Assembly (NCBI GenBank): GCA_021307315.1
Contig: JAJSPD010000037.1
Span: forward strand, 310,001-374,000
DNA length: 64,000 bases
Source of the DNA: Bisporella sp. PMI_857
Taxonomy: Eukaryota > Ascomycota > Leotiomycetes > Helotiales > Helotiaceae
Direction of reading: 5' to 3'
The notes below the pieces were generated by a model, which searched no databases, was not told the origin of the DNA, and worked only from the letters and a program-made list of their open reading frames with translations. Positions 12,549 to 24,204 of this stretch are shown piece by piece. Each line of letters starts with the position of its first letter. Position 1 is the first letter of the stretch. The position numbers and the translations under genes were made by a program.

Positions 12549-13525
12549 TCAAAACTTTCAAAATTGGAGAGCCACTTACAGCTTTTTGGGCTTACTTCAA
12601 AGTTTTGAATAGTTTGGGAACTCTGCCCAACGGCAACAAAATGTGCCTTCTATTCTGAGTAGCGAGAAGGTCGCCAGGGGTGCACCGCGTATCTCCGTTT
12701 ATCTAGACATAGGGAGTATTAAAGCTTTCTCTGATTTTTGGACAATGTCTTCATGCAGTAGATACATTGTATTCCTGCAAGTTCCACATGGGCAATGGAA
12801 GACCAAAGATACGGCAAGTGGCGGAGTATGGCGATAACCGTACCTGTAAGCAGCACTTACTGTCCGGAAGAGTTTTTTAAGGGGATGCAGCTGTGTGCGT
12901 ATGTGGCAAAAATCTAGCCTTAATGTACGATATAAGGAGAGACAATTACAAAAGTAAAATATGTTTCAACATCTGATTTAATGGGAATCAATCTAGTAGG
13001 ATATTGATGTCAAACGTAGCAAAAAGCTTTAATGGCAAAGCTCGCGGAAAAAAAAGTTGCCTGCGCATATCACACTTGCATGAGATATGATCTCAAGAGG
13101 ATAGTGTTAGGAGAAGGGAAATATAGGTAGTCATAGACTGTGCAAACCTGATCACAATGCGTTACAGGTACAGTTTGCATATGTAGATATAGACCTTGTG
13201 CATTTCGCCAGTCTCGCAACAGCTCGGGGAGGAAAATGATTCAGATTGGAGAAACGAAAGCATCTTGCAGAATGACAGCAACAATAGAGTCGAACATCGC
13301 ACGTGACTCAACAAAAAGCAAGCATCCACTTACTCTAGCAGTTGACAGGCTCTTTAAAAGCATGTTTGTGGAATGAAATGCTTCAAAGTTTCATTGAGCA
13401 CGCAACTTATTAATCTGACATCGAAATCGTTGTTTGAAATATTCTGAGTTTAGTTGCTTAGGGAAGCTCTCGGGTGAGACAGAACAACAATCAACCAACT
13501 GTCAAACGCACGATAGCGGTATCTG
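12549..13525. other. Intergenic region
   Basis: Nothing supported. Several small frames have no coding character. Confidence 0.5.
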
Positions 13526-15040
13526 ATGAGCAGCACAATGCAAACACTCAGGAAAATTCTCAACCTGGAACAACCTAGAATAAGGGTTATAAGGTGCGAT
13601 GAGCCTATCCATTATCCTAAAGCCTCATGGCAAATGCCCTTTCTCTTCAGCAAAATTGTTAAGCTAGGCGCCGCAGGCTTCGAGGTTGGTCGACGAAGCT
13701 TCCTTACGCGGGTTGGACTTGCACCTGTAGAAGCCAGCACCCAACCTCCATCGCGCTTAGTTGGTTATCACCGAGGCTGTGAAGGATGTAAGGACTGTCG
13801 CACCTGGCAACATATGAACCTACAATATGAATCGCCCTCATATAGCATGCCAGCTGCTTATCCTGTTTCATGTTCGCAGCGATACCAAGACTGTAGTCGA
13901 AATTTGACCTCAAGTCTCACAGCCCTAGACTATGAACTGAAGCGGGGAAAAGAATACCAGAGTGGTTACTCATATTGCAAGACTGATTGGGAAGGGCGAT
14001 ATCCAAGACCAGAGATTATGCTGAATGAGGAACTGATCAATTTGGCTTCGGAATTGGAAGACGAGGCAGTTCTAGTTTCTCTTGGGCCTCCTCCTCTTCC
14101 TCTTCCAAGCTCACTATCTGCAATGAGCGAGAATTGCTCAAATATATCCCAGGTTCGGTCTAGATGGCTGAGAAACAGCGCCAGGGTAGACGAGATAAGA
14201 CGGCACTTACGAGCACGCGGGCAAAGGTTGACATCTGTGAATGGCAAAACGCATAGTAGCCAATCACCCCCTGTCAACCAAGTAAATAAACCAAAGGTCT
14301 TGACAACAGAAAGTAAAACTAAATCTTCAATATCATACAGATGGTCCGAGCAGAGCCAACTCTATGGAAAAACTATACCAAGTAACTCAATAAAATTCTT
14401 TCCTAAAGAAGATATTAGCATTCTGGAACTTCCAGGACCCAAATACGAACAAAACATGATTAATCCACCAAACCCTCGCATTGAGCAGGTGTTCAAAAAA
14501 AAAGAATGGGAAAGATCCACAGACTATTTTCATTCAAGCACGGACGAAGACCCACCGCTCTCTTTACTAATTGACGTTCAAGACTACTCAGATACATTGC
14601 AAAGAGATCTCCTTTCTAACTTTGTCGGATCTGGAGACACCCCAGATATGGATATTTTACCACCATCACCTCCCTCAAATGGATTGGCAAGTTCAATAAA
14701 CTACATCGAGAATTGGTTTGACATGTCTCCATCGGAACAAGAGCAATTGCGTCTTGCGCAAGCAAATTCTGACACTGATATCCGCGTCACAACTGAGAAT
14801 TTTGGATTCAAGCCTCTACTAGACTTAGTAGCGTGGTCTGATCCAGAGCAGGGGCAAACAGTGGCACCAAGTTCTTCGCAGGAGTGGTCTAATGAGTCGT
14901 ATTCCATCTTCGGCGCCACACCTCCGGCACATAACCGTTGTCGTACAGAATACTTCAGAGAGCATCTCAAAGAGGTATGTGCTTCTTCTGGGAGAGACGG
15001 TTCGAAAGAAAGAGGGTCAACGCATAACCAGGTTGCTTAG
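13526..15040 (+). CDS. Hypothetical protein, possibly lineage-specific
   Basis: Uninterrupted frame of 504 aa starting MSSTMQTLRK. I do not recognise it. It is hydrophilic, rich in Ser, Pro, Asn and Glu, with no membrane helix or signal peptide. A short Cys cluster HRGCEGCKDCRTW lies near residue 80 and could bind a metal, though it has only three closely spaced Cys. A stretch of alternating Pro/Leu/Ser (about 190-200) and an acidic C-terminal half follow. A GTATGT donor near the end (about 14973) with an AG close to the stop leaves open a spliced alternative C-terminus. The length of the frame in about 45% GC sequence argues against chance. It may be a taxonomically restricted gene. Confidence 0.5.
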   Translation: MSSTMQTLRKILNLEQPRIRVIRCDEPIHYPKASWQMPFLFSKIVKLGAAGFEVGRRSFLTRVGLAPVEASTQPPSRLVGYHRGCEGCKDCRTWQHMNLQYESPSYSMPAAYPVSCSQRYQDCSRNLTSSLTALDYELKRGKEYQSGYSYCKTDWEGRYPRPEIMLNEELINLASELEDEAVLVSLGPPPLPLPSSLSAMSENCSNISQVRSRWLRNSARVDEIRRHLRARGQRLTSVNGKTHSSQSPPVNQVNKPKVLTTESKTKSSISYRWSEQSQLYGKTIPSNSIKFFPKEDISILELPGPKYEQNMINPPNPRIEQVFKKKEWERSTDYFHSSTDEDPPLSLLIDVQDYSDTLQRDLLSNFVGSGDTPDMDILPPSPPSNGLASSINYIENWFDMSPSEQEQLRLAQANSDTDIRVTTENFGFKPLLDLVAWSDPEQGQTVAPSSSQEWSNESYSIFGATPPAHNRCRTEYFREHLKEVCASSGRDGSKERGSTHNQVA

Positions 15041-16345
15041 ATTAGAGCTATGGGAAGGGGGGGATTAGGACGAAAGCCAGAAGTCTCATCCACATGTACT
15101 TTCTCGTGAAGGAAGAGGCAAGAGAGAGATCTCATTGAAGGACTGGGTGGAATAGTGCTGTTTTGTGCAAGTATCCGGATACAGTTCTGGAGGCCAAAAT
15201 GACACCGCGACGAGTTTAATGTGAACAGTTACGATTAGATTCCACGTGTGAGGTCATTCTATTCTCTCGCTTAAGCCCCTGACTTTCAAGGCGGTTGCTT
15301 GGAGCTCCAATGCCTAACAAAATCAGGATACAATGGTTCCGGAAAAAACAACAAATCCAAAGCGCTTTTATGAACAAATGCTATAAAGATGTAGAAGTCG
15401 ATGCAGTCATTCATGCTCAATGCATCAAATTGATTGGCTCAGTAACAAGGAAGCTTAATTATGGAGATTGCGATATCTCAGGCAGGCTTTGTAAACTGGG
15501 CAAATTAGCAGCCTTAACAAAGATCCAGCAGCCTGATATTGCAAGACTGAATGAAGAACCCATGGTAGAATAAATCAAGGTACAAGCTCCGTCATCGTCC
15601 TAGGACTGCTCTTGCTATGGTGCTGTCGGTGTGCCAAGCTCTGAGACTGGTATGCCTTCGGGAGAACTTCGGCAAAGGAGGCCCTGTGATAAAACCCGAC
15701 CCCCGCCACGTTAAAATTGTGTGTCTGCCTTAGAATAGCCGCCTCAAAGCCTAGGGTTATCGAGCGATTAGTTATAAATCAACTCCCTCGCCTGATGCAT
15801 TTTACACTGGGCGATAAGCTGTCACCATGTAAACTATCATAGCCGAACAAAGTAAACATCCAATTGCGACTGCAGAATTTCCTGCAACTATTCTCTAGAA
15901 CACCCACCATTACAATAATTAAGACTTAAGCTATCGCGACTTTGCATAATACACACCTTAAGGCTGCTTATATCGTTCGGGCGCTGTTACAGGGCAATTG
16001 ACAATTTAGCGGGCGTCGTACTGATAAATTCGGGGGTTGGGAGCGAGGAGGTTGGGGAGACTTCAACCACCATCTTTTAAGTCACACTCCTACTCCATTT
16101 CTTTCTCCCCTCTCCATTCCTCATACACATTCCCAAATAACCTTTCACGAGTCTAGATTTTCGTTATCCGGTGCGCAAACAATCGTTGTCGATAAGGCCG
16201 GAATACATTCGTTTGTTTGTCCTTGAGGTCACACGTTTCTGTAAGCGGGGCAACCTCACCGCTGCAGTAAACTCAGAACTCGAACAACTCTCCGAAAGAA
16301 CAAACCGAAAAAACAATTTCCTTACGAAATTATATCTCTGGAACG
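15041..16345. other. Intergenic region
   Basis: No supported gene. A weak 87-codon frame at 15310-15573 has no recognisable features. The right end (16020-16340) is pyrimidine-rich and is the likely promoter and leader of the membrane protein gene at 16346. Confidence 0.45.
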
Positions 16346-17540
16346 ATGCGGATTTCACAGAACCCGACAGCGCTCCTGTCGCTCATTTTTACCGTTCTCT
16401 CACAGACCAGCATCGTCAATGCGATACCATTATTTGGCGAGCTTAGCTTCAACCTGTTGCTTCCGAGGGCTGGCAACTGTGGCGCGGACCTCCAATACAC
16501 CTGCGCAATCACGGAAGCATGCTCTACAGCGAACGGCATAGCATTTTGTACAGCTGGATCTGGTTCTAACGCTGGTGGTTTCGCAGTCTATACAACAACC
16601 TACACCGAAACCAACCTCTTCGTTCGAACAAGTACCTACACATCATCATGGCAAGCTGCAGCTTCCCCATGGGCACTACCTACATCTGCAGGTGTAGTGC
16701 CTTGCTCTGCGGAGCCAGTGCAGTATTCTTGTGGAGCTATTTGCTGTGCGTCAAACCAGAGATGTGCGCAATCAGGGTCATGTACCTTGTATAGCTCTAC
16801 TACTCTCTGGACTTACACCGATCAGCCAGCACCTACCATCACATCGACAATCTCTAGCGGAGCTCTTCCTTTCCGACCAACTAGTGGAGCGTCAATAGCG
16901 ACTTCGACCGCGTCTGTTACTACTACCATGCCGTTCCTCGCGCCAGCTACCGCTAGCGGGAGCGTGTTCCCCGTAGCTTCATCCTCCTCGGGAGGCGGAT
17001 TGAGCGCTGGCGCAATTGCTGGTATCGTCATCGCCGTCATCGCAGGCGTCATCATCCTGCTCCTTATCTGCTTCTGCTGCATCCTCAAAGGCGCCCTCAG
17101 CGGCATCCTTGCCATCTTCGGACTCGGCAAGAAGAAAGACCGCAGAACCGAGCGCACCGAGACCATCGAGCGATACTCTAGGCACGGAAGCGCAGCTGGT
17201 GCTTCGCGGAGGGATACGCACACGGGATGGTTCGGACGCCCGGCGAAAGTCTCGGAAAAGCGCAAGGAGAAGTCGAGCGGATTTGGTGGACTTGGTGCTG
17301 TTGGAGCGGGCCTTGCTGGTCTTGCGTTGGTCTTGGGCCTGAAGAGGAGGCATGACAAGAAGGTGGCTAGTAGCAGACCTACGCGTTCTGATATCAGCAG
17401 CTCGTACTATACGGACTCATATACCGGTACTAGCGCAAGTAAGTGACAATCATTCTCTCTCACCAGAATCACGGACTAACGATCATATAGGCAGTGCAAG
17501 CTCAGATAGAAGGACGCGTGACTCTAGGCGGCACCGGTAG
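16346..17540 (+). CDS. Cys-rich single-pass membrane protein with signal peptide
   Basis: Two exons, 16346-17438 and 17491-17540, give 380 aa; the second exon supplies only a short Ser/Arg tail. An N-terminal signal peptide (about residues 1-26, hydrophobic core LLSLIFTVLSQTSIVNA) is followed by an extracellular part with two Cys clusters (CGADLQYTC...C...C and CSAEPVQYSCGAICC...C...C). A Ser/Thr-rich stalk comes next, then a strong transmembrane helix near 215-240 (AGIVIAVIAGVIILLLICF) and a basic cytosolic tail. A Gly/Leu-rich segment near 315-335 may be a second hydrophobic patch. This layout is common in fungal cell-surface or cell-wall-sensing proteins, but there is no clear WSC domain. 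I do not recognise an orthologue with a known role. The start is the first ATG, directly before the hydrophobic core. Confidence 0.75.
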
Positions 17541-18634
17541 ATGGATATATTTGTGAATACGAACATAAAAATTAACCTTTTTCCTGCATACTGCATAGGG
17601 AGCGATCAATGGCGTTTATGGATGGGCATGATGAGAATAAAATGTGGATATGAAGAGATTGTCGATAAAGATACCAGAGCATATGCATGCAGACGAAGGA
17701 ATGTTACCAATAGCATGGGAGATGTATTTTTAGCTTGGAGACCATGGAGGATCCATAATGTCAATATCTTACTGCGCAAACCGCGACTAAACTTTTATCT
17801 ATACCCTCGTGACGTATAATTCAGCTTCATGCGATAATAACGCTTCATATATTGGGAAATGCAAACTCCGTAATTTAAATAAGGACATCGTGACAAGAAC
17901 AAAGGACAAAGATTGGCTTTTCAATAATTGAGATGTAGGAAGTCACAACCACCCAAGGCAAGTAGGCGAATGCTCTCGTGTTTTTCTCAAGGACTCCCAC
18001 CATGCCCGCAACCCGCAGCCGGCCCTATAAATGTTTGCGAATGACGGACCGGCTGCGTATTGCAGGGGCGATCTCCCTCAGCTTTAGGACCACAGTAGCT
18101 TAGAGCAAAGAACAGTGTGGGCAGTTGTGAGGTTGGGCGTGAGCCAGTAGACGGAAATAAGGCAGGATAGAGAAATAATGTGAATGTTTGAGAGAGAGAG
18201 AGAGAGAGTGTGTGTGTGTGTATATGTGTGCGCATTGATATGGAGGGTTGGAAAGAGCTTTGAAAGCAGATGTGCCGAACAGTAGAGGTACTGATGCCAC
18301 TGTACAGCTTGGTAACTCTGTGCGCTCGATTTTGAGTCTGGTGGTGGATTGGGATAGAGCGCGGCTGCTGCTTAGTTCTTTGAAAATTATCTATTTCGCA
18401 ATGACACTGAATGGTCTAGTTAGTAGTTGGTAGAGCGTAAACACGTCATCATTAGTTAGAGAATGGCTGGAGATAGTCGCTGAGGTGCATCATTTTTGGC
18501 GTTTGGTTGCGAAGAAAAATCCGTTTGTGCACAGGTCGTGGCTTTTGCAAGAAGTTCATTCTGAGCACCTTGCTACAAGTAACATGCAAGTATTCCCCAT
18601 GCTCCCGTAATAATCAAGGAAATGCCCAAACCGC
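17541..18634. other. Intergenic region with a dinucleotide microsatellite
   Basis: Space between two converging genes. It carries the (GA)n(TG)n tract at 18190-18230. No gene seen. Confidence 0.5.
18190..18230. repeat. Compound microsatellite (GA)n(TG)n
   Basis: About nine GA units run directly into about seven TG units and a degenerate TATATGTGTG end. Such tracts are usually length-variable. Confidence 0.9.
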
Positions 18635-19515
18635 TTATGCGTCCTCAACGATGTTGCCCTTCTCCGAGACGTACAGACCGTCCAAGAACTGTATTCGTGG
18701 TTAGCATGTACGCCTTCCCAAACAGTATGATCCCAAGAGTATCTCTTCTTACCTTCCGGATATCCTTGTTTCGTACTCTGCAGATTTGTTGGATATCGGC
18801 CGCGCTTTGTGAGACGTTCTCGAGGGAGTTTCCGTACAGCTGCAACTCATCCTTTTGGTTGGTAGATGTCGCAACCTCAACACCTTCTTGCATGATAACC
18901 TTTCGGACGATCTTCTCACCAATAAAGTTACTGTTTTCCGTCAGCACTTCTGCAACAACCATCTCTCAGCTAATTGTCTCTCATACCGGATCTCAACCTC
19001 ATACAGACCGGTCTCGTTGTTCTTCTCCACATTGACGTTGATTGGGAAATGTGCGTAGACGTATCTCATCTTGTACTTGAAGCCTTTGGTAACACCGATA
19101 ATTAGGTTGTTGATAAGAGTTCGGACGGTTCTGAGGGTAGCAACGTTCTTTCGGGCACCGTGGTGAAGCTCGATGTTAATGACCTCCTTCTTTGGGTGGG
19201 AGAAGTTAACAGCCAAATGGCTTAGGTCCTTCTTGAGTGTGCCTATTATCCCGCAGTCAATGCCTGCATTCTAGCTTTCTCTGCGATCGAATTTCATACC
19301 TCGGGGACCAGTGACGGTGACAAGTCTCGACTTGATGGTGACCTTGACTGTGGGAGAAAAGTGATCAGCAATTGTTACTCTTTCTAAATGCGATTCCTGA
19401 ATGCGCATCCAATTTTCCACCCGCCATTCGCATTCCCAATCCAATCTTGCCCAAGAATCTTGTACTTACCACCCTCAGGTACGACCAACTGCTCGTTGGA
19501 GTGGATGTACTTCAT
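18635..19515 (-). CDS. RPL9: Cytosolic large-subunit ribosomal protein L9 (uL6)
   Basis: Component of the 60S subunit near the sarcin-ricin loop and P-stalk base. Five exons on the minus strand join in frame: 19470-19515, 19300-19347, 18987-19242, 18753-18930 and 18635-18688, giving 193 aa (yeast Rpl9 is 191). The N-terminus [15 protein letters not shown] and the C-terminal [13 protein letters not shown] are characteristic, and both are on tiny exons that simple frame finding misses. The middle holds the family block [17 protein letters not shown] and [14 protein letters not shown]. High intron density in a short gene is usual for fungal ribosomal protein genes. It faces away from the DPP III gene across about 450 bp that contain a CACGTG palindrome. 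No defects seen. Confidence 0.97.
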
Positions 19516-19961
19516 CTTGACCTATATGTTGTCGTTTGTCGGCGTGGGGAGAAATATTCGAGGTCACTCTCAGATCGTTCCAATGCCAAAAATTACCTGA
19601 CAGTGGGTTGAAAATCTCGCTTACCCAATCACGTGATGATAGCCTTTCGACCCACTTTTGCCAAGAAAAGCACTTGGCACTGCACTGACTTCATCGACGA
19701 GGACAACTAGTCCTGTGCAGTGAGACTTTTGCTGTAGCAGTGAATAAGAGTTTTCTAGGAAATGAAGAATCAGGAAAGATGCCTATGAGGAAAACTATTC
19801 TATGGTCTGTGTATTATGAATCTTGGGTGCGTGAAGGCTAGCTTCATGGTCTGTGTGTATATACGAAAAATCAAATCAAATTTCCTGCCGGCCACTATTA
19901 TTCATGACCCTATGTGCTGCCTTTTCAGGTGATTTTGCGCAGATTGAAACGGAACTGAAGT
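19516..19961. promoter_or_regulatory. Divergent promoter between RPL9 and DPP III
   Basis: Shared upstream region of the two outward-facing genes. It contains the symmetrical E-box ATCACGTGAT at 19628-19637, about 113 bp from the RPL9 start codon. CACGTG is the core bound by bHLH regulators; binding here is inference. Confidence 0.55.
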
Positions 19962-22682
19962 ATGTCAATATGGAGATCCAATACGCAAAGGGCAGGTAGC
20001 AAGGCTGTGAAGCACTTGCTATTGGGTAACAGCTCAAGGCAACCCCGCGTGATTAGTGCAAGGCTGCAAGCTTCCAGGCATGCTTCGTTTCCTTCTACAT
20101 GTCTATCTTTCACACGTCTCATGACATCTTCTGCTTCTGCTTCTTCTACTTCTACTTCTGCTTCCCTCAATCGGCTTGCAAGCATTCAGAGACATTTCAA
20201 CATGGATGCTGAAGAAATCAAACACTTCTTGGCGGATAGTCCACCATCAACCGTCAACCTAGTTATTAAGAAGCATTTCGAAGCTTTGTCTGACAAAGAG
20301 AAGCGCTATGCACACTACATCAGCAGGTAAATCATACATATTACCATTCGCTAGAACTTTTCATTGCTCGTAATTTATCAATTTTTACTAATAAATTTAG
20401 GGCTGCTTTCACCGGAACGAGAATTACACTTCGTCAAGTCTCGCCTGAGTCAGAAGCTATCTTCGATTTCATCATCGAGCTCTACAAGGCTTACAATGGC
20501 GACTGGCCAGAAGCTCAGAAAAAGTCTGGCATCAACGACGAGGATCTAAAGTACTTCCTAGAGTACGCTGCAATGTTTCTAGGCAACTGTGGCAACTACA
20601 AGGGCTTTGGAGATGCCAAGTTTGTCCCTAGAAGCAAGGAGAGTGCTTTTGACTCTCTGGCAGCTAGTGCACCTGAAGCAGAGAAATTCTACAAGAAAAC
20701 CAACGGCTCCATCTTTACAAGTGGCAAGGAGGGATTAATGCATCTTGGTTTCCTTGATGAAGGTCATGTGACGACCTACTACCCCGACTCGAAAGGTATT
20801 ACAAAGGAGGAGATCTCTGCAGTCAGCGAGTGGATGCTTGAGAAAAAGTTACTGCCGGTTCGTGGCATCTACTTCTTTTTCCTTTGCCTCCGGTATCCGC
20901 GGTCACGTTGTAGCATAAGAGTATATTGCTGACCATGCCTAGGAGAATACTCGTCTTAGAAAGACCACAGATGGGACATTTGAGTTGCTGATTGCATCAG
21001 CAGTTACTGAAGTTCCTTCTGGTGGCGGTGACATCGGAACACAAACCGATTATACCTTTGAGAAAGGGCCGCTAGAGGGCAAGAAACTAAAGCTCGTCTA
21101 TGGAGATTACTCCAAAGAACTGTCGAAGATCGCTGCCTCTCACAAGAAAGCAGCAGAAAACTCAGCCAACGACAATCAGAGGCAAATGCAGTTAGCATAT
21201 GCTGATTCATTTGAGACTGGTTCGCTGGAGGCATTCAAGAACAGCCAAAGATTCTGGATTAGAGACAAAGGCCCTATGGTAGAGTCCAATATTGGCTTTG
21301 TCGAGACATACAGAGACCCTCATGGAGTCCGTGGCGAGTGGGAAGGATTTGCTGCCACAGTTAACCTTGAGCGAACACGAACTTTTGGAGCACTAGTTGC
21401 AGGTGCAGAATCCATGATTCCAAAACTTCCTTGGTCAAAGGATTTTGAAAAGGACAAGTTTCTCAGCCCAGACTTCACCAGTTTAGAGGTCCTGTCTTTT
21501 GCCGGATCTGGTGAGTAAATACTCGAATCATAAAATTTGATTCGAATGTATCACCAATTGTGAAACAGTACCTATTGTTCACATAGTTGCCAAGACAGGA
21601 ACTGATAGATGGTGATTTATAGGTATTCCAGCAGGTATCAATATCCCTAACTACGACGATATCCGACAGTCTGAAGGATTTAAGAACGTTTCTCTTGGTA
21701 ATGTCCTAAGTGCCAAGGCTCCCAATGAGAAGATTCCGTTTATTTCAGACGAAGACCTTGCAATTTTCCAAAAGTATCGAGATGATGCGTTCGAGGTATG
21801 CAAATTTGCAAATTTTAAAGATCTTTATATAGTGGCAACCGACCTTGCGGTCCGTTCAGCATTAGCTAACCCCAGAACTTACAGGTACAAGTTGGTATTC
21901 ATGAGCTTCTAGGCCACGGCACAGGCAAGCTATTGCAAGAACTAGAGCCAGGCAAATACAACTTCGACATCGATAACCCACCTATTAGCCCTATCGATAA
22001 CAAGCCTGTCACAACATGGTATAAGCCAGGACAAACTTGGGGTGGTGTCTTCGGTCCTGTCGCTTCTAGTTATGAGGAGTGTCGTGCAGAAACTGTGGCT
22101 ATGGCTCTAAGCTGTGACTTTGAGATCCTTCGCATCTTCGGCTTCGGTGACGGCACATCAAACATGGATGGCGAGGCAGGAGACGTTCTGTACGCAGCTT
22201 ACCTTTCCATGGCCCGCGCCGGTATCGCTTCACTCGAGATGTGGGATCCAAAGAGCAGAAAATGGGGACAAGCACACTCGCAGGCCCGCTTCTCCATTCT
22301 CAAGTGCTTCCTGAACGCGGACAACGACTTCTGCAGACTGGATTACCAAAATGAGGATCTATCTGATTTAACCATCAAGCTTGACCGTAGCAAGATTACC
22401 ACTGTGGGTAGAAAGGCAGTTGAGGCATACCTCCAAAAACTGCATATTTACAAGTCGACTGCCGATCAGAAGGCTGGAACGGCGCTTTATCATGATATGA
22501 CGCATGTCGATGATTTCTGGGGAACAAAGGTCAGGAATGAAGTTTTAAGGAACAAGCAGCCACGAAAGGTCTTTGTACAGGCAAATACGGTGCTTGATGA
22601 GAAGACAGGGGTTGTGTCTTTGGTCGAGTATGAGCCTACTTTGGAGGGTATGATTAAAAGTTATGCTGAGCGTGATGTCTGA
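19962..22682 (+). CDS. DPP3: Dipeptidyl peptidase III (M49 zinc peptidase)
   Basis: Removes dipeptides from the N-terminus of short peptides. Five exons join in frame: 19962-20326, 20401-20857, 20943-21510, 21623-21795 and 21885-22682, giving 786 aa from the upstream ATG or 706 aa from the internal ATG at 20202. The zinc site is intact: HELLGH at residues 527-532 and EECRAE at 585-590 in the long form, 447-452 and 505-510 in the short form. The short-form numbers agree closely with the positions known for human DPP III. The extra 80 residues are rich in Ser, Arg and Ala with almost no acidic residues, like a mitochondrial presequence, so two start codons may give two locations. Intron 2 has an unusual GTTCGT donor. 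The HELLGH motif sits right after the fourth splice junction. No lesion seen. Confidence 0.95.
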
Positions 22683-23087
22683 AGGGGATAGCATCAAGCA
22701 GATTAGATAGATTCAAACCTCCACTCAGAAGATGCATCTAAATGGATGGGAATAGCCCAAAATTGCAATCGCAAATAACAGTAGTGAAATCAAGACTCCT
22801 AACTCCCTAAGAACAATATCGTAGCCACTTATTTTGAATCAAACTCACCTACTTTCTGATGCATGTCCAGAGAGCGATCACAGAATAAGCCTGACTTCAG
22901 AATATGATCCCCACAGAAAGCCTGCGGGCCCGTTTTATGCTTTGCGATTGATTCGTTATTCTCAAATCTTTTCTTGAATTACAAAGCGCCTGGGAACAGC
23001 CAATGCTATCCGCCGATCAAAATGCAATCGAATTGTTGAGAGTTCCCACGTCCGCTTTCTACGCCCAAACCATCAAACCCCATCCAT
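22683..23087. other. Intergenic region between convergent genes
   Basis: Shared 3' flank of DPP III and RPL6. Nothing else seen. Confidence 0.5.
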
Positions 23088-23941
23088 TTACCATTGCATC
23101 TCATGTGGTCGATCACCCTTCCTCAAGCTGAAAGTGCTTCCCAAGTAGCTGGTGAGGAATGGCTCCTTCTTGATAACGGACAGTAGTGCCTTGTCGACGG
23201 TCTTCTGGTCTGCGGCGCGGCTGCTTGATGGCTTCTTCTTCTATAAAGCTGTCAGCCTTGCACCATAGCATTATTTTTAAGCCCGGTGCTCTTACCTCTG
23301 GCTTCTCGCCTTGCTTGAAAAATGCCTCCTCTCCTGACTTCTTCTCGCTCTTCTCCCGTGCGAAGTACTTCTCACCGGAAATCTCTTCGATCTTCTTGGT
23401 GTCGATACCTGAGATATCGACCTTGTGGGATGTGGCGATAACATAGCGGGCGTTGACTCTGCGGATGGGGACACCGTTGACCTTGAATGGACCAGTAACG
23501 AGGAGGACACCTTGAGGGAGAGTGTTCAAAAGAACGACGCGCTTGCCGCGGAAGCGACCAGCGAGGAGGATGAGGACTGCTCCGGGTTGTAGACTGGCAC
23601 GAGGAGTGGAGGCTCTGATGGTTTTTCGGACCTGAAGTATATTATTAGCAAATGGTTCGTCTCGTAGATCGATGTTGATCAAGTAGATATGCGCTTAAGC
23701 AGAGGTAACGGTAGTAGATCAATTCCTTCCAACTTCGAGCAATAAATACGCTACGATAAGTCCCTGCAACTCCCTATCTGCCGCTACCTCTGCTTCTATC
23801 CTCGCATTACTCAAAAAGATATAAACCCACCTTTTTTGGTTGAACCTCATCCTCAGCTGGGTACCACTTCTTCGCCTTCTGCGAGTGGTGAGGAACCTCC
23901 CTCGTAGACTTGCCAAAGGTCTTCTTCGTTGCTTCTGCCAT
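23088..23941 (-). CDS. RPL6: Cytosolic large-subunit ribosomal protein L6 (eL6)
   Basis: 60S subunit protein. Three exons on the minus strand: 23831-23941, 23296-23631 and 23088-23240, giving 199 aa. The family core is clear: [23 protein letters not shown], read across residues 46-68, followed by [18 protein letters not shown] and the [15 protein letters not shown] block. The N-terminus [18 protein letters not shown] is typical of the fungal form. The last exon ends DRPHEMQW. Intron 1 (199 bp) is much longer than intron 2 (55 bp) and contains an 11-bp inverted repeat listed separately. The gene is back to back with RPN13 across 263 bp. Confidence 0.97.
23697..23795 (-). repeat. Inverted repeat inside RPL6 intron 1
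   Basis: AAGCAGAGGTA at 23697-23707 and its exact complement TACCTCTGCTT at 23785-23795, separated by 77 nt, all within the first intron. In the transcript the arms could pair and fold the intron. I looked for box C/D signatures of an intronic snoRNA and did not find a convincing pair. Confidence 0.7.
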
Positions 23942-24204
23942 TTTGTCGATGCCTCTTGTCGATTGTTGGCGGAGTTGTCGTTATGAGGTTTGGAATGATC
24001 ACTCGCTTGACTACTTGAGAAGTTCCAGTGGGCATTCGGCTATTTTTTTGTGCGTCACATGATTCAGTCGTGGTCGCCATGGAACGGTCCACCTTTTTGT
24101 CCAGCCTCGCGCTAGTGGAGCTTACCTCTCGAGCCTCTTAAAAGCTCCAAGCTCCAGGCTGGATACACTTCGTAATACACCTTCAAACCACTCCGCCAAC
24201 CATC
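23942..24204. promoter_or_regulatory. Short divergent promoter between RPL6 and RPN13
   Basis: Only 263 bp separate the start codons of a ribosomal protein gene and a proteasome gene, so both promoters must lie here and may share control elements. No TATA box obvious. Confidence 0.6.

Noticed and set aside
15310..15573. 87-codon plus-strand frame after the orphan gene
   Set aside because: Has an ATG but no features, leader or splice context to support it.
16822..17358. Long minus-strand frame over the membrane protein gene
   Set aside because: Antisense shadow of the GC-rich, Ala/Ser-coding plus strand.
19348..19469. Possible intronic snoRNA in RPL9 intron 1
   Set aside because: A CTGA-like box D is present but no box C or terminal stem accompanies it.
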